DNA of 64,000 nt from Spirochaetota bacterium (lineage in GTDB: Bacteria; Spirochaetota; UBA4802; JAKQUI01), in NCBI GenBank assembly GCA_029562645.1, contig JAKQUI010000036.1:158546-222545 (forward strand), given 5' to 3'. Position numbers and translations under genes: made by a program. Within the stretch, counting starts at the first letter, position 1. The number at the start of each line of letters is the position of its first letter. Shown here in pieces: positions 31,712 to 38,920 of this stretch. The notes beneath the pieces were generated by a model. It was not told the origin of the DNA. It was given only the letters and a program-made list of their open reading frames with translations, and ran no database searches.

Positions 31712-31884
31712 AGGACCGGCTCACGCGGCTCGAGAACCGGGCGGGTGTCGCCGTCGAGATGATCGAGTTTGTCATAAACAGGCACTTCATGCCGGACATC
31801 GGGCCCATGCCGCACCGGCGCGACCGCCAGGGGCGGTATCACATCATGTGTCCGCGGGTGCTTTCGCACCATGGCACAAAATAA
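31696..31884 (+). CDS. Small hypothetical protein
   Basis: This 62-aa protein (begins MSKRLKDRLTRLENRAGVAV) has a basic helical N-terminus and a C-terminal segment with H-R-R-D-R-Q-G-R-Y-H-I-M-C-P. The ribosome-binding site GGAGGGG lies inside the end of the DUF5681 gene and gives translational coupling. No family is recognised. Confidence 0.55.
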   Translation: MSKRLKDRLTRLENRAGVAVEMIEFVINRHFMPDIGPMPHRRDRQGRYHIMCPRVLSHHGTK

Positions 31885-31905
31885 CAGTTGTGAGGTAATA
31901 ACGAC

Positions 31906-32238
31906 GTGACGAACACCATCACCCTCGCCGACCGAAAGACCCGGAAGGAATACCCGGTTGACATCTTCGTGCCGGCCACGCTGGCGGTCCTTCTTGCCGA
32001 ACGGCTCGACATCCTGCGAAAGGCGCTGGCCGGCACCGTTGACGACTCCGTTCTCGAGCTGGTTTTCCAGGTCGAGGAAATGATTTTCAAGCCGCAGTAT
32101 GACTTTATGACGGCCGCCTGGTGCGAGAAGAACGTGGACCTCGCCACAACGCTTTACCTGATATGGCGGATATCGAAGCCGCTTCTCGAATACCTGGACG
32201 CCGTCGGCGTTTTCCCGTTCAAGCCGGTAGAGGTGTAA
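31906..32238 (+). CDS. Hypothetical protein preceding the tape-measure gene
   Basis: This 110-aa protein (GTG start, 21 bp after the previous stop) is soluble and helical: F-V-P-A-T-L-A-V-L-L-A-E-R-L-D-I-L-R-K-A-L and W-C-E-K-N-V-D-L-A-T-T-L-Y-L-I-W-R-I-S. In siphophages the gene before the tape measure encodes the tail assembly chaperone, and this protein has a comparable size and position, but there is no frameshift signal and no sequence motif to confirm it. Confidence 0.55.
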   Translation: MTNTITLADRKTRKEYPVDIFVPATLAVLLAERLDILRKALAGTVDDSVLELVFQVEEMIFKPQYDFMTAAWCEKNVDLATTLYLIWRISKPLLEYLDAVGVFPFKPVEV

Positions 32239-32241
32239 AGC

Positions 32242-34788
32242 ATGGGTGAAATAAACGTCGGCCAGGTGTATTATGACGTAACGGCGAGGCTAGACCAGCT
32301 CGAGAAGGGGCTCGCCCAGGCGCGCGACAAACTGACGGCCGTCGGCAAGAACGCCAAGGGCGCGTCGGAATCAATCACCGCCGGTTTCCTGAAAAGTCAA
32401 ATCGTCATCGAGGCGGCCACGCGCGCGTTTCGTTTCCTCTCCGACACCATGCAGAAATCCGTGAAGGCGGCGTCGAACCTTCAAGAGACGCAACAGAAAT
32501 TCGGCGTCGTCTTCCAGAATAACATCAAGCAGGCCGAGCAGTTCGCGAAGACGCTGCAGGAGGGCTACGGGCTTTCCGAGAACGCCGCGAAGGCCATGCT
32601 CTCGCACACCGGCGACATCCTGCAGGGCTTCGGTATGCAGGAGAAGGCGGCGCTCGACCTCTCGATGGAGGTCCAGAAACTCACCGTCGACCTGGTGAGC
32701 TTCACGAATTACCAGGGAACCGTAGAGGACGCGAGCCGGGCCATCACGAAGGCCATGCTGGGCGAGGCCGAGGCGCTGGAATCGCTCGGAAAGAAGATCC
32801 TCGACGACGACGTGAAGCGCCGGGCGCAGGCCGACGGGTACAAGCTCGTCAATGGTCAGATTGACAACCAGGCGCGGGCCGTAACGGTGCTGAAGCTCCT
32901 CACCGAGCAATCAAAGAACGCCATCGGAGACTTCCAGCGCAGCTCGGACTCGTTCGCGAACACCATGCGCGTGGTCGACGCGCGTCTCGAAGACATCTCG
33001 GCCGAGATCGGAAAGGAGCTTTTACCGTCCCTTTCCACCCTTTTCTCTCAGATTCTCGACGGCGACAAGGCGACCAATCCATTTATTCAAGGGCTGCTCG
33101 GTATCGCCCGGGCCGCGGCTACCGCCGTTGACGGCATCACCGCCCTGGCCGCCAAGTACTCAATGACCATAAACGAGGTCACGATCAACAAACAGCGCGA
33201 GGGCCTCGAGCTTCTCAATAAGGCCGAAAAGGAGCTGCTCGACAACGCGGAAAAGCAGTACGCCGCCCAGGGGAAGGTATTCAAGAACCGGTCCGAGCTT
33301 CTCAGTTCGCTCAAGCAGGAATATGAACAGCAGGCGGCAACCGGGGACGCCGCGCACCACACCTACGAGGTTTACGAGAAGATCACGACCACCAAGCGCG
33401 CGCTGGCGGAAGAAACTTCAAAGCTGGCCGACGCAAATGTCAAAAACGAAGAACGCCTCGAAAAGGTGGTCAAACGGATTAACGGAATTGAGGAAGAGCG
33501 GGCCGCATCCGCGAACAACGCGGCAAAGCAGGAAATCCGCACAAGCCGGGTACGAACACAGCTCACCGAAGAACAGATCGCGAAGCTGCGAGAAATGTAT
33601 CGCGAATGGTTGGAGCAGTACCTTGCGAACGGCGATGTAGAGCTCGCGAGCATAGAAACGCGGTACGAAAAAGAGCTCCAAAAGTACAAGGACATGCTGC
33701 GCGCCAAGGTTATGAGCTATGGCGAGTATGTGATGGCCGTTGCCGAACTCGAAGAAAAGCGAGAGAAGGACAAAGAAAGGGAAGCCATCAAGAAAGAAAT
33801 TAAAGAATACGAAGAATCACAAAAATTTATCGCGGATATTCGTTCTGCTCTGGACCTCAAAACAGAATTAAGCCAAAAGCTTTTAACAATTAGAAGTGAC
33901 TTCAACAAGGCAATGCTTGAATCCACCAACGAAGACCTGGTTGGTCGATATGGCGCCCAAGTGAAGGCGATAGCCGAAGCTGGTTTTTTGGGGAGTTTGT
34001 CGGTTGCGGCATCTTACTATGCCGGCATGAATGAATTACAGATGATGGCGGCACAAAACAGATTAACCGCGATCGACTACGAGACACAAACCGAGCTCGA
34101 ATCCATCGCCTCGCGATATGAATCCGAAAAGGCAACCATCGAGGCGACGGTCAAAGATCGCGGTGAGCGCGACGCGGCCCTGAAGGCCCTCGACGAGAAG
34201 CGCTCCCGCGATGAGCGCGCCGTTCAGGAGCGCGCCGATAAAGAGAAACGCAAGATCCAACACGAAACGGCCAAACAGCAGAAAATCATTAATAAAACCG
34301 AAACGATCATCGCCGGCGCCGTGGCGGCTATTGAAGCCTACAAGGCCATGTCGGGAATACCCGTCGTGGGCCCGGCGCTCGGTGCCGCGGCGGCCTCGGC
34401 GATCACCGCCCTGACATACGAGAAAGTCCGCCTGATTGAAGAACAGCCGCTCCCACCACTGGCCCGCGGCGCTCTCATCCAGCGGACCCAGGGCGGAACG
34501 CCGGTTATCGTCGGCGAGGGCCGCCACGACGAGGCCGTGATCCCGCTCAATGCCGCGACCTTCGACATGCTGGGCGAGCGCATGGTGGCCGCTCTCATGT
34601 CCCGAGCGGTGAACCACTCCGTCACGAACACCGTGACGAACATCGACAACCGGGCGACGGTGGAGCACCCGCGCGAGCCGATACACATCCACAACGTGAT
34701 CGAGCTCGACGGTGAGGTGATATCCGAGTTTGTGACGAAGGCAACGGACGACGCGCGGATCCTGATTAACCCGAGGGCGATAAAATGA
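32242..34788 (+). CDS. Phage tail tape-measure-like protein
   Basis: This 848-aa protein has residues about 1-280 carrying tape-measure N-terminal features (Q-E-T-Q-Q-K-F-G-V-V-F, L-S-E-N-A-A-K-A-M-L-S-H-T-G-D-I-L-Q-G-F-G, Y-Q-G-T-V-E-D-A-S-R-A-I-T-K-A-M-L-G). Residues about 300-680 are long charged coiled coils. A hydrophobic segment follows at about 690-726 (I-I-A-G-A-V-A-A-I-E-A-Y-K-A and G-P-A-L-G-A-A-A-A-S-A-I-T). The C-terminus carries G-G-T-P-V-I-V-G-E-G-R-H-D-E-A-V-I-P-L-N, the common tape-measure G-E-x-x-x-E-A-V-I-P-L motif. In phages this protein sets tail length and enters the membrane on DNA injection. It is the largest gene of the element, intact, with no tube, terminator, baseplate or capsid genes nearby. 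Confidence 0.85.
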   Translation: MGEINVGQVYYDVTARLDQLEKGLAQARDKLTAVGKNAKGASESITAGFLKSQIVIEAATRAFRFLSDTMQKSVKAASNLQETQQKFGVVFQNNIKQAEQFAKTLQEGYGLSENAAKAMLSHTGDILQGFGMQEKAALDLSMEVQKLTVDLVSFTNYQGTVEDASRAITKAMLGEAEALESLGKKILDDDVKRRAQADGYKLVNGQIDNQARAVTVLKLLTEQSKNAIGDFQRSSDSFANTMRVVDARLEDISAEIGKELLPSLSTLFSQILDGDKATNPFIQGLLGIARAAATAVDGITALAAKYSMTINEVTINKQREGLELLNKAEKELLDNAEKQYAAQGKVFKNRSELLSSLKQEYEQQAATGDAAHHTYEVYEKITTTKRALAEETSKLADANVKNEERLEKVVKRINGIEEERAASANNAAKQEIRTSRVRTQLTEEQIAKLREMYREWLEQYLANGDVELASIETRYEKELQKYKDMLRAKVMSYGEYVMAVAELEEKREKDKEREAIKKEIKEYEESQKFIADIRSALDLKTELSQKLLTIRSDFNKAMLESTNEDLVGRYGAQVKAIAEAGFLGSLSVAASYYAGMNELQMMAAQNRLTAIDYETQTELESIASRYESEKATIEATVKDRGERDAALKALDEKRSRDERAVQERADKEKRKIQHETAKQQKIINKTETIIAGAVAAIEAYKAMSGIPVVGPALGAAAASAITALTYEKVRLIEEQPLPPLARGALIQRTQGGTPVIVGEGRHDEAVIPLNAATFDMLGERMVAALMSRAVNHSVTNTVTNIDNRATVEHPREPIHIHNVIELDGEVISEFVTKATDDARILINPRAIK

Positions 34789-35012
34789 CAGACGCGCCGG
34801 TAAATGATAAGACCGCGGGGCTCACCCAGCGGGAAATTGACTTTGTAAACGACCTCGTCGATCGCTTCGAACGTGGCGGCATCGCGTCCCTGGCGCGCGA
34901 GGACGTCGTCGCCTTCGCAAAAATCATCGACCACGTCCAGGGTGCGCCGGACGACGTGAAGGGCTTTTTCGCTCTCGCGGAAAAAGAGCTCACCGGCTGC
35001 ACCGAGCAGTAA
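34785..35012 (+). CDS. Small acidic protein coupled to the tape-measure gene
   Basis: This 75-aa acidic helical protein (begins MTDAPVNDKTAGLTQREIDF) overlaps the tape-measure stop by ATGA. It contains D-F-V-N-D-L-V-D-R-F-E-R-G-G-I-A-S-L-A-R-E-D-V-V-A-F-A-K and a C-terminal E-L-T-G-C-T-E-Q. No domain is recognised. Strict coupling suggests a partner or chaperone of the large protein. Confidence 0.6.
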   Translation: MTDAPVNDKTAGLTQREIDFVNDLVDRFERGGIASLAREDVVAFAKIIDHVQGAPDDVKGFFALAEKELTGCTEQ

Positions 35013-35092
35013 CAGCGTCGTAATATCCCTTGTGTGGTAAATCGCCCAAAAACTGTTTGACATAAAGCCGGCTTTCTGCTTTCGTTTTCATC

Positions 35093-35263
35093 ATGAAAGC
35101 GGATCGCGGCATCGTTGAACATCGCGTTTGTGTGTACGATAACCCCGACGTTATCATGATTGACGCCGCCGCGATGACGATCCAGTTTGCCGACCGCGTC
35201 GCCTTTCGTGAGACGGTCCACGCCCTCGCAAAAACCAACCAGGTCTTCGCGACCGCATCGTAA
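35093..35263 (+). CDS. Possible 56-aa protein near the right end
   Basis: The frame encodes MKADRGIVEHRVCVYDNPDV followed by I-M-I-D-A-A-A-M-T-I-Q-F-A-D-R-V-A-F-R-E-T and A-L-A-K-T-N-Q-V-F. The composition is protein-like (a beta hairpin, then a helix), but there is no clear ribosome-binding site. A longer frame on the opposite strand (34990-35286) lacks support. This is the last possible gene before the right arm sites. Confidence 0.4.
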   Translation: MKADRGIVEHRVCVYDNPDVIMIDAAAMTIQFADRVAFRETVHALAKTNQVFATAS

Positions 35264-35278
35264 ACTCCCCCATCCGAG

Positions 35279-35297
35279 TGTAGCATAACTGTAGCAC
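35279..35297 (+). promoter_or_regulatory. Right arm-type integrase sites (two TGTAGCAY repeats)
   Basis: TGTAGCAT (35279-35286) and TGTAGCAC (35290-35297) repeat the left-end octamers with the same 11-bp spacing and orientation, 118 bp inside attR. The order of the two variants is reversed relative to the left end. Confidence 0.65.
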
Positions 35298-35346
35298 TTT
35301 TCCGCGCTCACCTTAACGCATGTTTACCGTGCTTTGTGTTTTTTGC

Positions 35347-35375
35347 TTGACGTTTCCGCTCACCATGATTATGTT
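35347..35375 (+). promoter_or_regulatory. Outward-facing promoter at the right end of the element
   Basis: TTGACG (35347-35352), a 17-bp spacer and TATGTT (35370-35375) form a sigma70-like promoter 40 bp before attR, reading out of the element across the displaced tRNA fragment into the hairpin at 35472-35502. It could produce a short RNA containing the tRNA 3' half. Confidence 0.45.
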
Positions 35376-35414
35376 TACAGCACGATAGCGCCTGTTAGTG
35401 CCATAAGTACCGTG

Positions 35415-35457
35415 CTCGTAATGAGCAGGTCACCAGTTCAACTCTGGTTGCTGGCTA
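35415..35457 (+). repeat. attR core: displaced 3' half of tRNA-Thr
   Basis: This is a perfect 43-bp copy of 21518-21560. It lacks the D-arm half, so it cannot form a tRNA. It marks the chromosomal junction on the right; host sequence resumes at about 35458. Confidence 0.93.
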
Positions 35458-35471
35458 CGCGGACAGAAACG

Positions 35472-35502
35472 ACGCCCCGGACGGTTAAACCGTTCGGGGC
35501 GT
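35472..35502 (+). terminator. Probable original terminator of the tRNA-Thr gene
   Basis: The arms ACGCCCCGGACGGTT (35472-35486) and AACCGTTCGGGGCGT (35488-35502) pair with a single G-U wobble, followed by a weak TATCATTT. It begins 15 bp after attR. In the empty chromosome it would sit just downstream of the tRNA gene, so integration has moved it about 14 kb away. Confidence 0.6.
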
Positions 35503-35608
35503 TATCATTTGCGACTCACGTGGCCGCGTATAGGCGACATTCCATGCGCCTTTTTCGATATGCGACATTCCCGCAAACCGGGTGGCGTCGCACCAAATAA
35601 AATCCGGC

Positions 35609-35791
35609 TTATTTCTCCACTTCGACAATCTCTGCAATAGGGGCGTTTTTCTTGATCGACTCGATCCCGTTTAAACAACCCTGCTTGTTCGAATAGCCCT
35701 CGCCCACCGCGATGATTTCACCATTCGCCGCTTTCAGCCGAAACCGGTACTCCCCTTTTCCGTCCTTGTACACCTCGAATTTTGCCGCCAT
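35609..35791 (-). CDS. DUF1508 (YegP-like) single-repeat protein
   Basis: This 60-aa protein is one complete DUF1508 repeat: F-E-V-Y-K-D-G-K-G-E-Y-R-F-R-L-K-A-A-N-G-E-I-I-A-V-G-E-G-Y, then K-Q-G-C-L-N-G-I-E-S-I-K-K-N-A-P. The family is small and cytoplasmic and its role is unknown. It has an AAGGAGG ribosome-binding site on the minus strand. It is the first host gene right of the element. Confidence 0.9.
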   Translation of the reverse strand: MAAKFEVYKDGKGEYRFRLKAANGEIIAVGEGYSNKQGCLNGIESIKKNAPIAEIVEVEK

Positions 35792-35986
35792 CGCATCCTC
35801 CTTGTCGTTATATTCACAATACAGTATACTTAAATTTTTCCTTCAATTCAAGCCTTTTTCATGAAAAGTGACGATGCGGCTTCGAGCGCCCACCTGTTCC
35901 CTGTATGATTCGGCTTCGCCGTTATCGTGTCGATGAAATGTTCGCTGATGAGTCCGGCCGCACCGGCATCGACCGAAGTCTCCCGT

Positions 35987-37954
35987 TCACTCGTAGCGCA
36001 GCGCCTCGATGGGATTGAGCCGCGCGGCCTGGAGCGCCGGCCAAAGCCCGAAGAACACGCCGATGAGCACGGAAAAGAGCGTCGAGGCGATGATTGAGAA
36101 CGGCGAAATCATGATGCTCCATCCGGCGAACAGGGACAACAGCAGGGAGAGTCCGCTGCCGATCAGGATGCCCATCACCCCCCCGGCGAAGGTCATCATG
36201 GCCGATTCGATGAGGAACTGCGTGCGGATGTCGCGTTTCCGCGCGCCGATCGCCTTGCGCAGCCCGATCTCCTTGATGCGCTCCTTCACGGACACCAGCA
36301 TGATGTTCATGATGCCGATCCCGCCCACGAACAGCGAGATCGAGGCGACGATCCCCAGCAGTATGCTGATGGTGTCGATGGTTCCCGTCATCGCGGCGCG
36401 CATCTCGGACATGTCGCGGATATGGAACGCCTCATCGTCCTCGGCGGCGATCCGGTGCCGCCGCTTGATGAGCCCTGCGATGGCGCCCATGGCTCGCTCT
36501 ATTTGATCCGCGCTGGCCACCTCCACCTCGATGAAATCGACGAACTCGCGTCCCAGGAGCCGGAACATCGCCGTGGTCACGGGAAGGAGCACCACGTCGT
36601 CCTGGTCGCGGAAGAACGAGACACCCTTGACGGGAAGGACCCCGATCACATGAAAGTTGATGCGGTTGATTTTAATCGTACGCCCCAGCGGGCTTGCGCC
36701 TTTGAAGAGTTCGCGGGCCACGGTGCTGCCGAGCACGGCGACCTTGCTTCGATTGCGAAGCTCGTCCTCGGTGAAAAATCGCCCCGCGACCGGCTGCATC
36801 GATTTCATCGCCGCGTACGCGGTCCCCACCCCCTGCGCCTGGCTGTTCCAGTTGCGGTTGCCGTACACCAGCTGGGCGCGTCCCATGACCGACGGAGACG
36901 TTCGAGCCACGCCGGAAATCATCGAAAGCGCGTGCGCGTCCTGGACGGTGAGGCGCGTGACCGAACCGGTCTCGAGGGCCACGTGGCGCATCCGGTGGGA
37001 CCCGGGCCGTACGGTGAGGAGGTTGGTGCCCAGCGCGCTCAGGCTTTCGGAGACGGAGGCCTTCGCCCCCTCGCCCAGCGCCAGCATGGAGATGACGGCG
37101 GCCACCCCGATGAGTATCCCCAGGACGGAGAGGAAGGACCGGAGCTTGTGCGCCAGGATGGAGCCCGCCGCCTGCCGGATATAATCGGCGAACTCGGCGC
37201 GGTCGAGCGCGGCCGACGCGGTCGCGAAGATGTTTTTCCGCGGAGGGCCCTCGGCGGATTTTCGGGGAGACGAGCCTCGCGGTTTGCCTCGGCGCTCATC
37301 GGACACAATCTCGCCGTCGCGCATGCGGATGATCCGCTTCGCCTGCGCGGCCACCTCGTTTTCGTGGGTAACCATCACCACGGTTTTTCCATCGTCATTG
37401 AGGCGGCGCAGGACGGCGAGGACCTCCTCCTCGTTCTTCGTGTCCAGGTTGCCGGTGGGCTCGTCGGCGAAGATGATGAGCGGCTCGTTCACCAGCGCGC
37501 GGGCGATGGCCACGCGCTGCTGCTCGCCGCCGGACATCTCGTTGGGATAGTGGCCGCTCCGGGCGGCGAGTCCCACGGCCTCGATGCGGGAGCGCGCGCT
37601 GTGCTCGTCGCGCCGCTTGCCGGCATAGACGAGCGGGAGCATGGCGTTCTCGAGCGCCGTCATGCGGGGCAGCAGATAGAAGTGCTGGAACACGAACCCG
37701 GCGGTGCGGTTGCGCAGCATGGAAAGCTCGTCGTCGGAGAGGCGGGTGATGTCGTGGCCGTAGAGCGCGTAGGTTCCGCTGTCGGGCTTGTCCAGAAAAC
37801 CGATCACGTGCAGGAGCGTCGATTTTCCCGATCCCGACGCCCCCATGATCGCGACGAACTCCCCCTCGCCGATCGAGAGGCTCACGTTCCGGAGCGCCCG
37901 GACCTCGACCTCTCCCATTCGATAGGTCTTGGATATGTTGGAAATCTCGATCAT
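35987..37954 (-). CDS. macB: MacB-type ABC transporter (ATPase-permease fusion)
   Basis: This 655-aa protein has an N-terminal ATPase with Walker A G-A-S-G-S-G-K-S-T-L-L-H, Q-loop F-V-F-Q-H-F-Y-L, signature M-S-G-G-E-Q-Q-R-V-A-I-A-R-A-L and Walker B L-I-I-F-A-D-E-P-T-G-N-L-D. A basic linker (about 225-245) is followed by a MacB permease with one TM (about 270-295), a large periplasmic domain and three C-terminal TMs, including I-G-I-M-N-I-M-L-V-S-V and I-G-L-R-K-A-I-G-A-R-K-R-D-I. With MacA and TolC it exports peptides, lipoproteins, siderophores or antibiotics from the periplasm. It is the last gene of the tolC-macA-macB operon, 6 bp after macA. Confidence 0.94.
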   Translation of the reverse strand: MIEISNISKTYRMGEVEVRALRNVSLSIGEGEFVAIMGASGSGKSTLLHVIGFLDKPDSGTYALYGHDITRLSDDELSMLRNRTAGFVFQHFYLLPRMTALENAMLPLVYAGKRRDEHSARSRIEAVGLAARSGHYPNEMSGGEQQRVAIARALVNEPLIIFADEPTGNLDTKNEEEVLAVLRRLNDDGKTVVMVTHENEVAAQAKRIIRMRDGEIVSDERRGKPRGSSPRKSAEGPPRKNIFATASAALDRAEFADYIRQAAGSILAHKLRSFLSVLGILIGVAAVISMLALGEGAKASVSESLSALGTNLLTVRPGSHRMRHVALETGSVTRLTVQDAHALSMISGVARTSPSVMGRAQLVYGNRNWNSQAQGVGTAYAAMKSMQPVAGRFFTEDELRNRSKVAVLGSTVARELFKGASPLGRTIKINRINFHVIGVLPVKGVSFFRDQDDVVLLPVTTAMFRLLGREFVDFIEVEVASADQIERAMGAIAGLIKRRHRIAAEDDEAFHIRDMSEMRAAMTGTIDTISILLGIVASISLFVGGIGIMNIMLVSVKERIKEIGLRKAIGARKRDIRTQFLIESAMMTFAGGVMGILIGSGLSLLLSLFAGWSIMISPFSIIASTLFSVLIGVFFGLWPALQAARLNPIEALRYE

Positions 37955-37960
37955 CTGCGC

Positions 37961-38920
37961 TTACCGGCGCGGGCGCGAGGGCAGAAACGGGGTGCCGCCG
38001 CGTGCGGGCGCCTGCTTCGCCGCTCGTTTTTTCTCCGGGAGCGCGACGCGGTCATCGATGGAAAGCCCGGAGACGATCTCGACATTGCGATCGTCGCTCA
38101 ACCCGGTCGTCACGGCGCGCCGCTGCGGCTTTGTGCCCTCCGTTGCGACAAGGACCGAGCTTCCATTCTCGTCAATCGTCACGGCCTCCAGGGGAAGCAG
38201 CAGGGCCCGATCGCGCACGCGCTCGATGATGCTGATGTTGGCGCTCATCCCCGAGCGGAACTCCGCGGATATCTTCTCCGGGACCACCTCCACCTCGTAC
38301 ATCGTCACGTTGTTGATTGTCTTCGACTCGAAGGAGATGTGGCTCACCCTGCCCTGCGCGCGAATGTCGGGATGCGCGTCGAGCTGGATCGCGGCGCTTT
38401 GGCCAAGCCGCACTCGGCCGATATCGGTCTCGTCGATCTCGGCCTTCACGATGAGGCGGTCGGAGAGCACCAGGACCGCAGTAGCGGTGGTCACGGTCTG
38501 TCCCGGCTCCACGGCGCGCACGATCACCGTCCCGCCGATTGGCGCGATGAGCGGAATGGGCTTGTAGGCGTCCTCCCAGTACTTGAGGGTCGCGGCGTCC
38601 TGCGTTCGCGCGACGTCGATGAAGGCCGCCCGCTCCGTCGAGCTCATCAGCGCGAGGGTCTGGCCCTTGCGCACCAGCCGTCCCTCCACGACCAGGATCG
38701 ACTCGATGCGGCCGTTCACCGGCGGCTTGATCTCCAGCCGATTGCGCGGCTGCACCGTCCCCGAGGTGGAGATGACCGAGCGAATGCTCCCATACTCGGG
38801 CGCGATTCGCTGTCGGGAATCATCGCCCCCGCCGCCCTGCCGTCCCCGATAAATGAAAAACGCCCCCGTGATAACGGCGACGACCACCACGGCGATCGCG
38901 ATTGCGCGCTTACCGATCAT
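37961..38920 (-). CDS. macA: MacA-type periplasmic adaptor (membrane fusion protein)
   Basis: This 319-aa protein has an N-terminal anchor (residues 5-25, A-I-A-I-A-V-V-V-V-A-V-I-T-G). Its lipoyl halves are V-K-x-G-Q-T-L-A-L-type R-K-G-Q-T-L-A-L-M-S-S and P-I-G-G-T-V-I-V-R-A-V-E-P-G-Q-T-V. The coiled-coil hairpin between them is very short (about 35 residues), shorter than in E. coli MacA. A beta-barrel and a membrane-proximal domain follow (G-L-S-D-D-R-N-V-E-I-V-S-G-L). It bridges MacB to the TolC protein. The start overlaps the tolC stop by 11 bp. Confidence 0.9.
   Translation of the reverse strand: MIGKRAIAIAVVVVAVITGAFFIYRGRQGGGGDDSRQRIAPEYGSIRSVISTSGTVQPRNRLEIKPPVNGRIESILVVEGRLVRKGQTLALMSSTERAAFIDVARTQDAATLKYWEDAYKPIPLIAPIGGTVIVRAVEPGQTVTTATAVLVLSDRLIVKAEIDETDIGRVRLGQSAAIQLDAHPDIRAQGRVSHISFESKTINNVTMYEVEVVPEKISAEFRSGMSANISIIERVRDRALLLPLEAVTIDENGSSVLVATEGTKPQRRAVTTGLSDDRNVEIVSGLSIDDRVALPEKKRAAKQAPARGGTPFLPSRPRR

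Larger units (their letters stand above)
21518..35457. mobile_element. Integrated mobile element in tRNA-Thr, about 13.9 kb
   Basis: The element is bounded by perfect 43-bp direct repeats, one being the 3' half of tRNA-Thr and the other a displaced copy. A tyrosine integrase gene starts 112 bp inside the left end, reading inward, and TGTAGCAY arm-site pairs lie inside both ends. All supported genes are on the plus strand and mostly overlap or abut. The modules in order are integration (int, second recombinase), small unknown genes, xis-like HTH, DUF2292, a zinc-ribbon protein, replication (initiator with internal repeats), a DUF3102-like pair, RHH, coiled-coil genes, DUF5681 and a tape-measure-like protein. 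No capsid, portal, protease, large terminase, lysis or conjugation gene is recognised. It is either a phage satellite-like element or a reduced prophage. Confidence 0.9.

Noticed and set aside
34990..35286. Minus-strand 98-codon frame at the right end of the element
   Set aside because: All supported element genes are on the plus strand, there is no ribosome-binding site, and the frame runs antisense into the end of the 75-aa gene.
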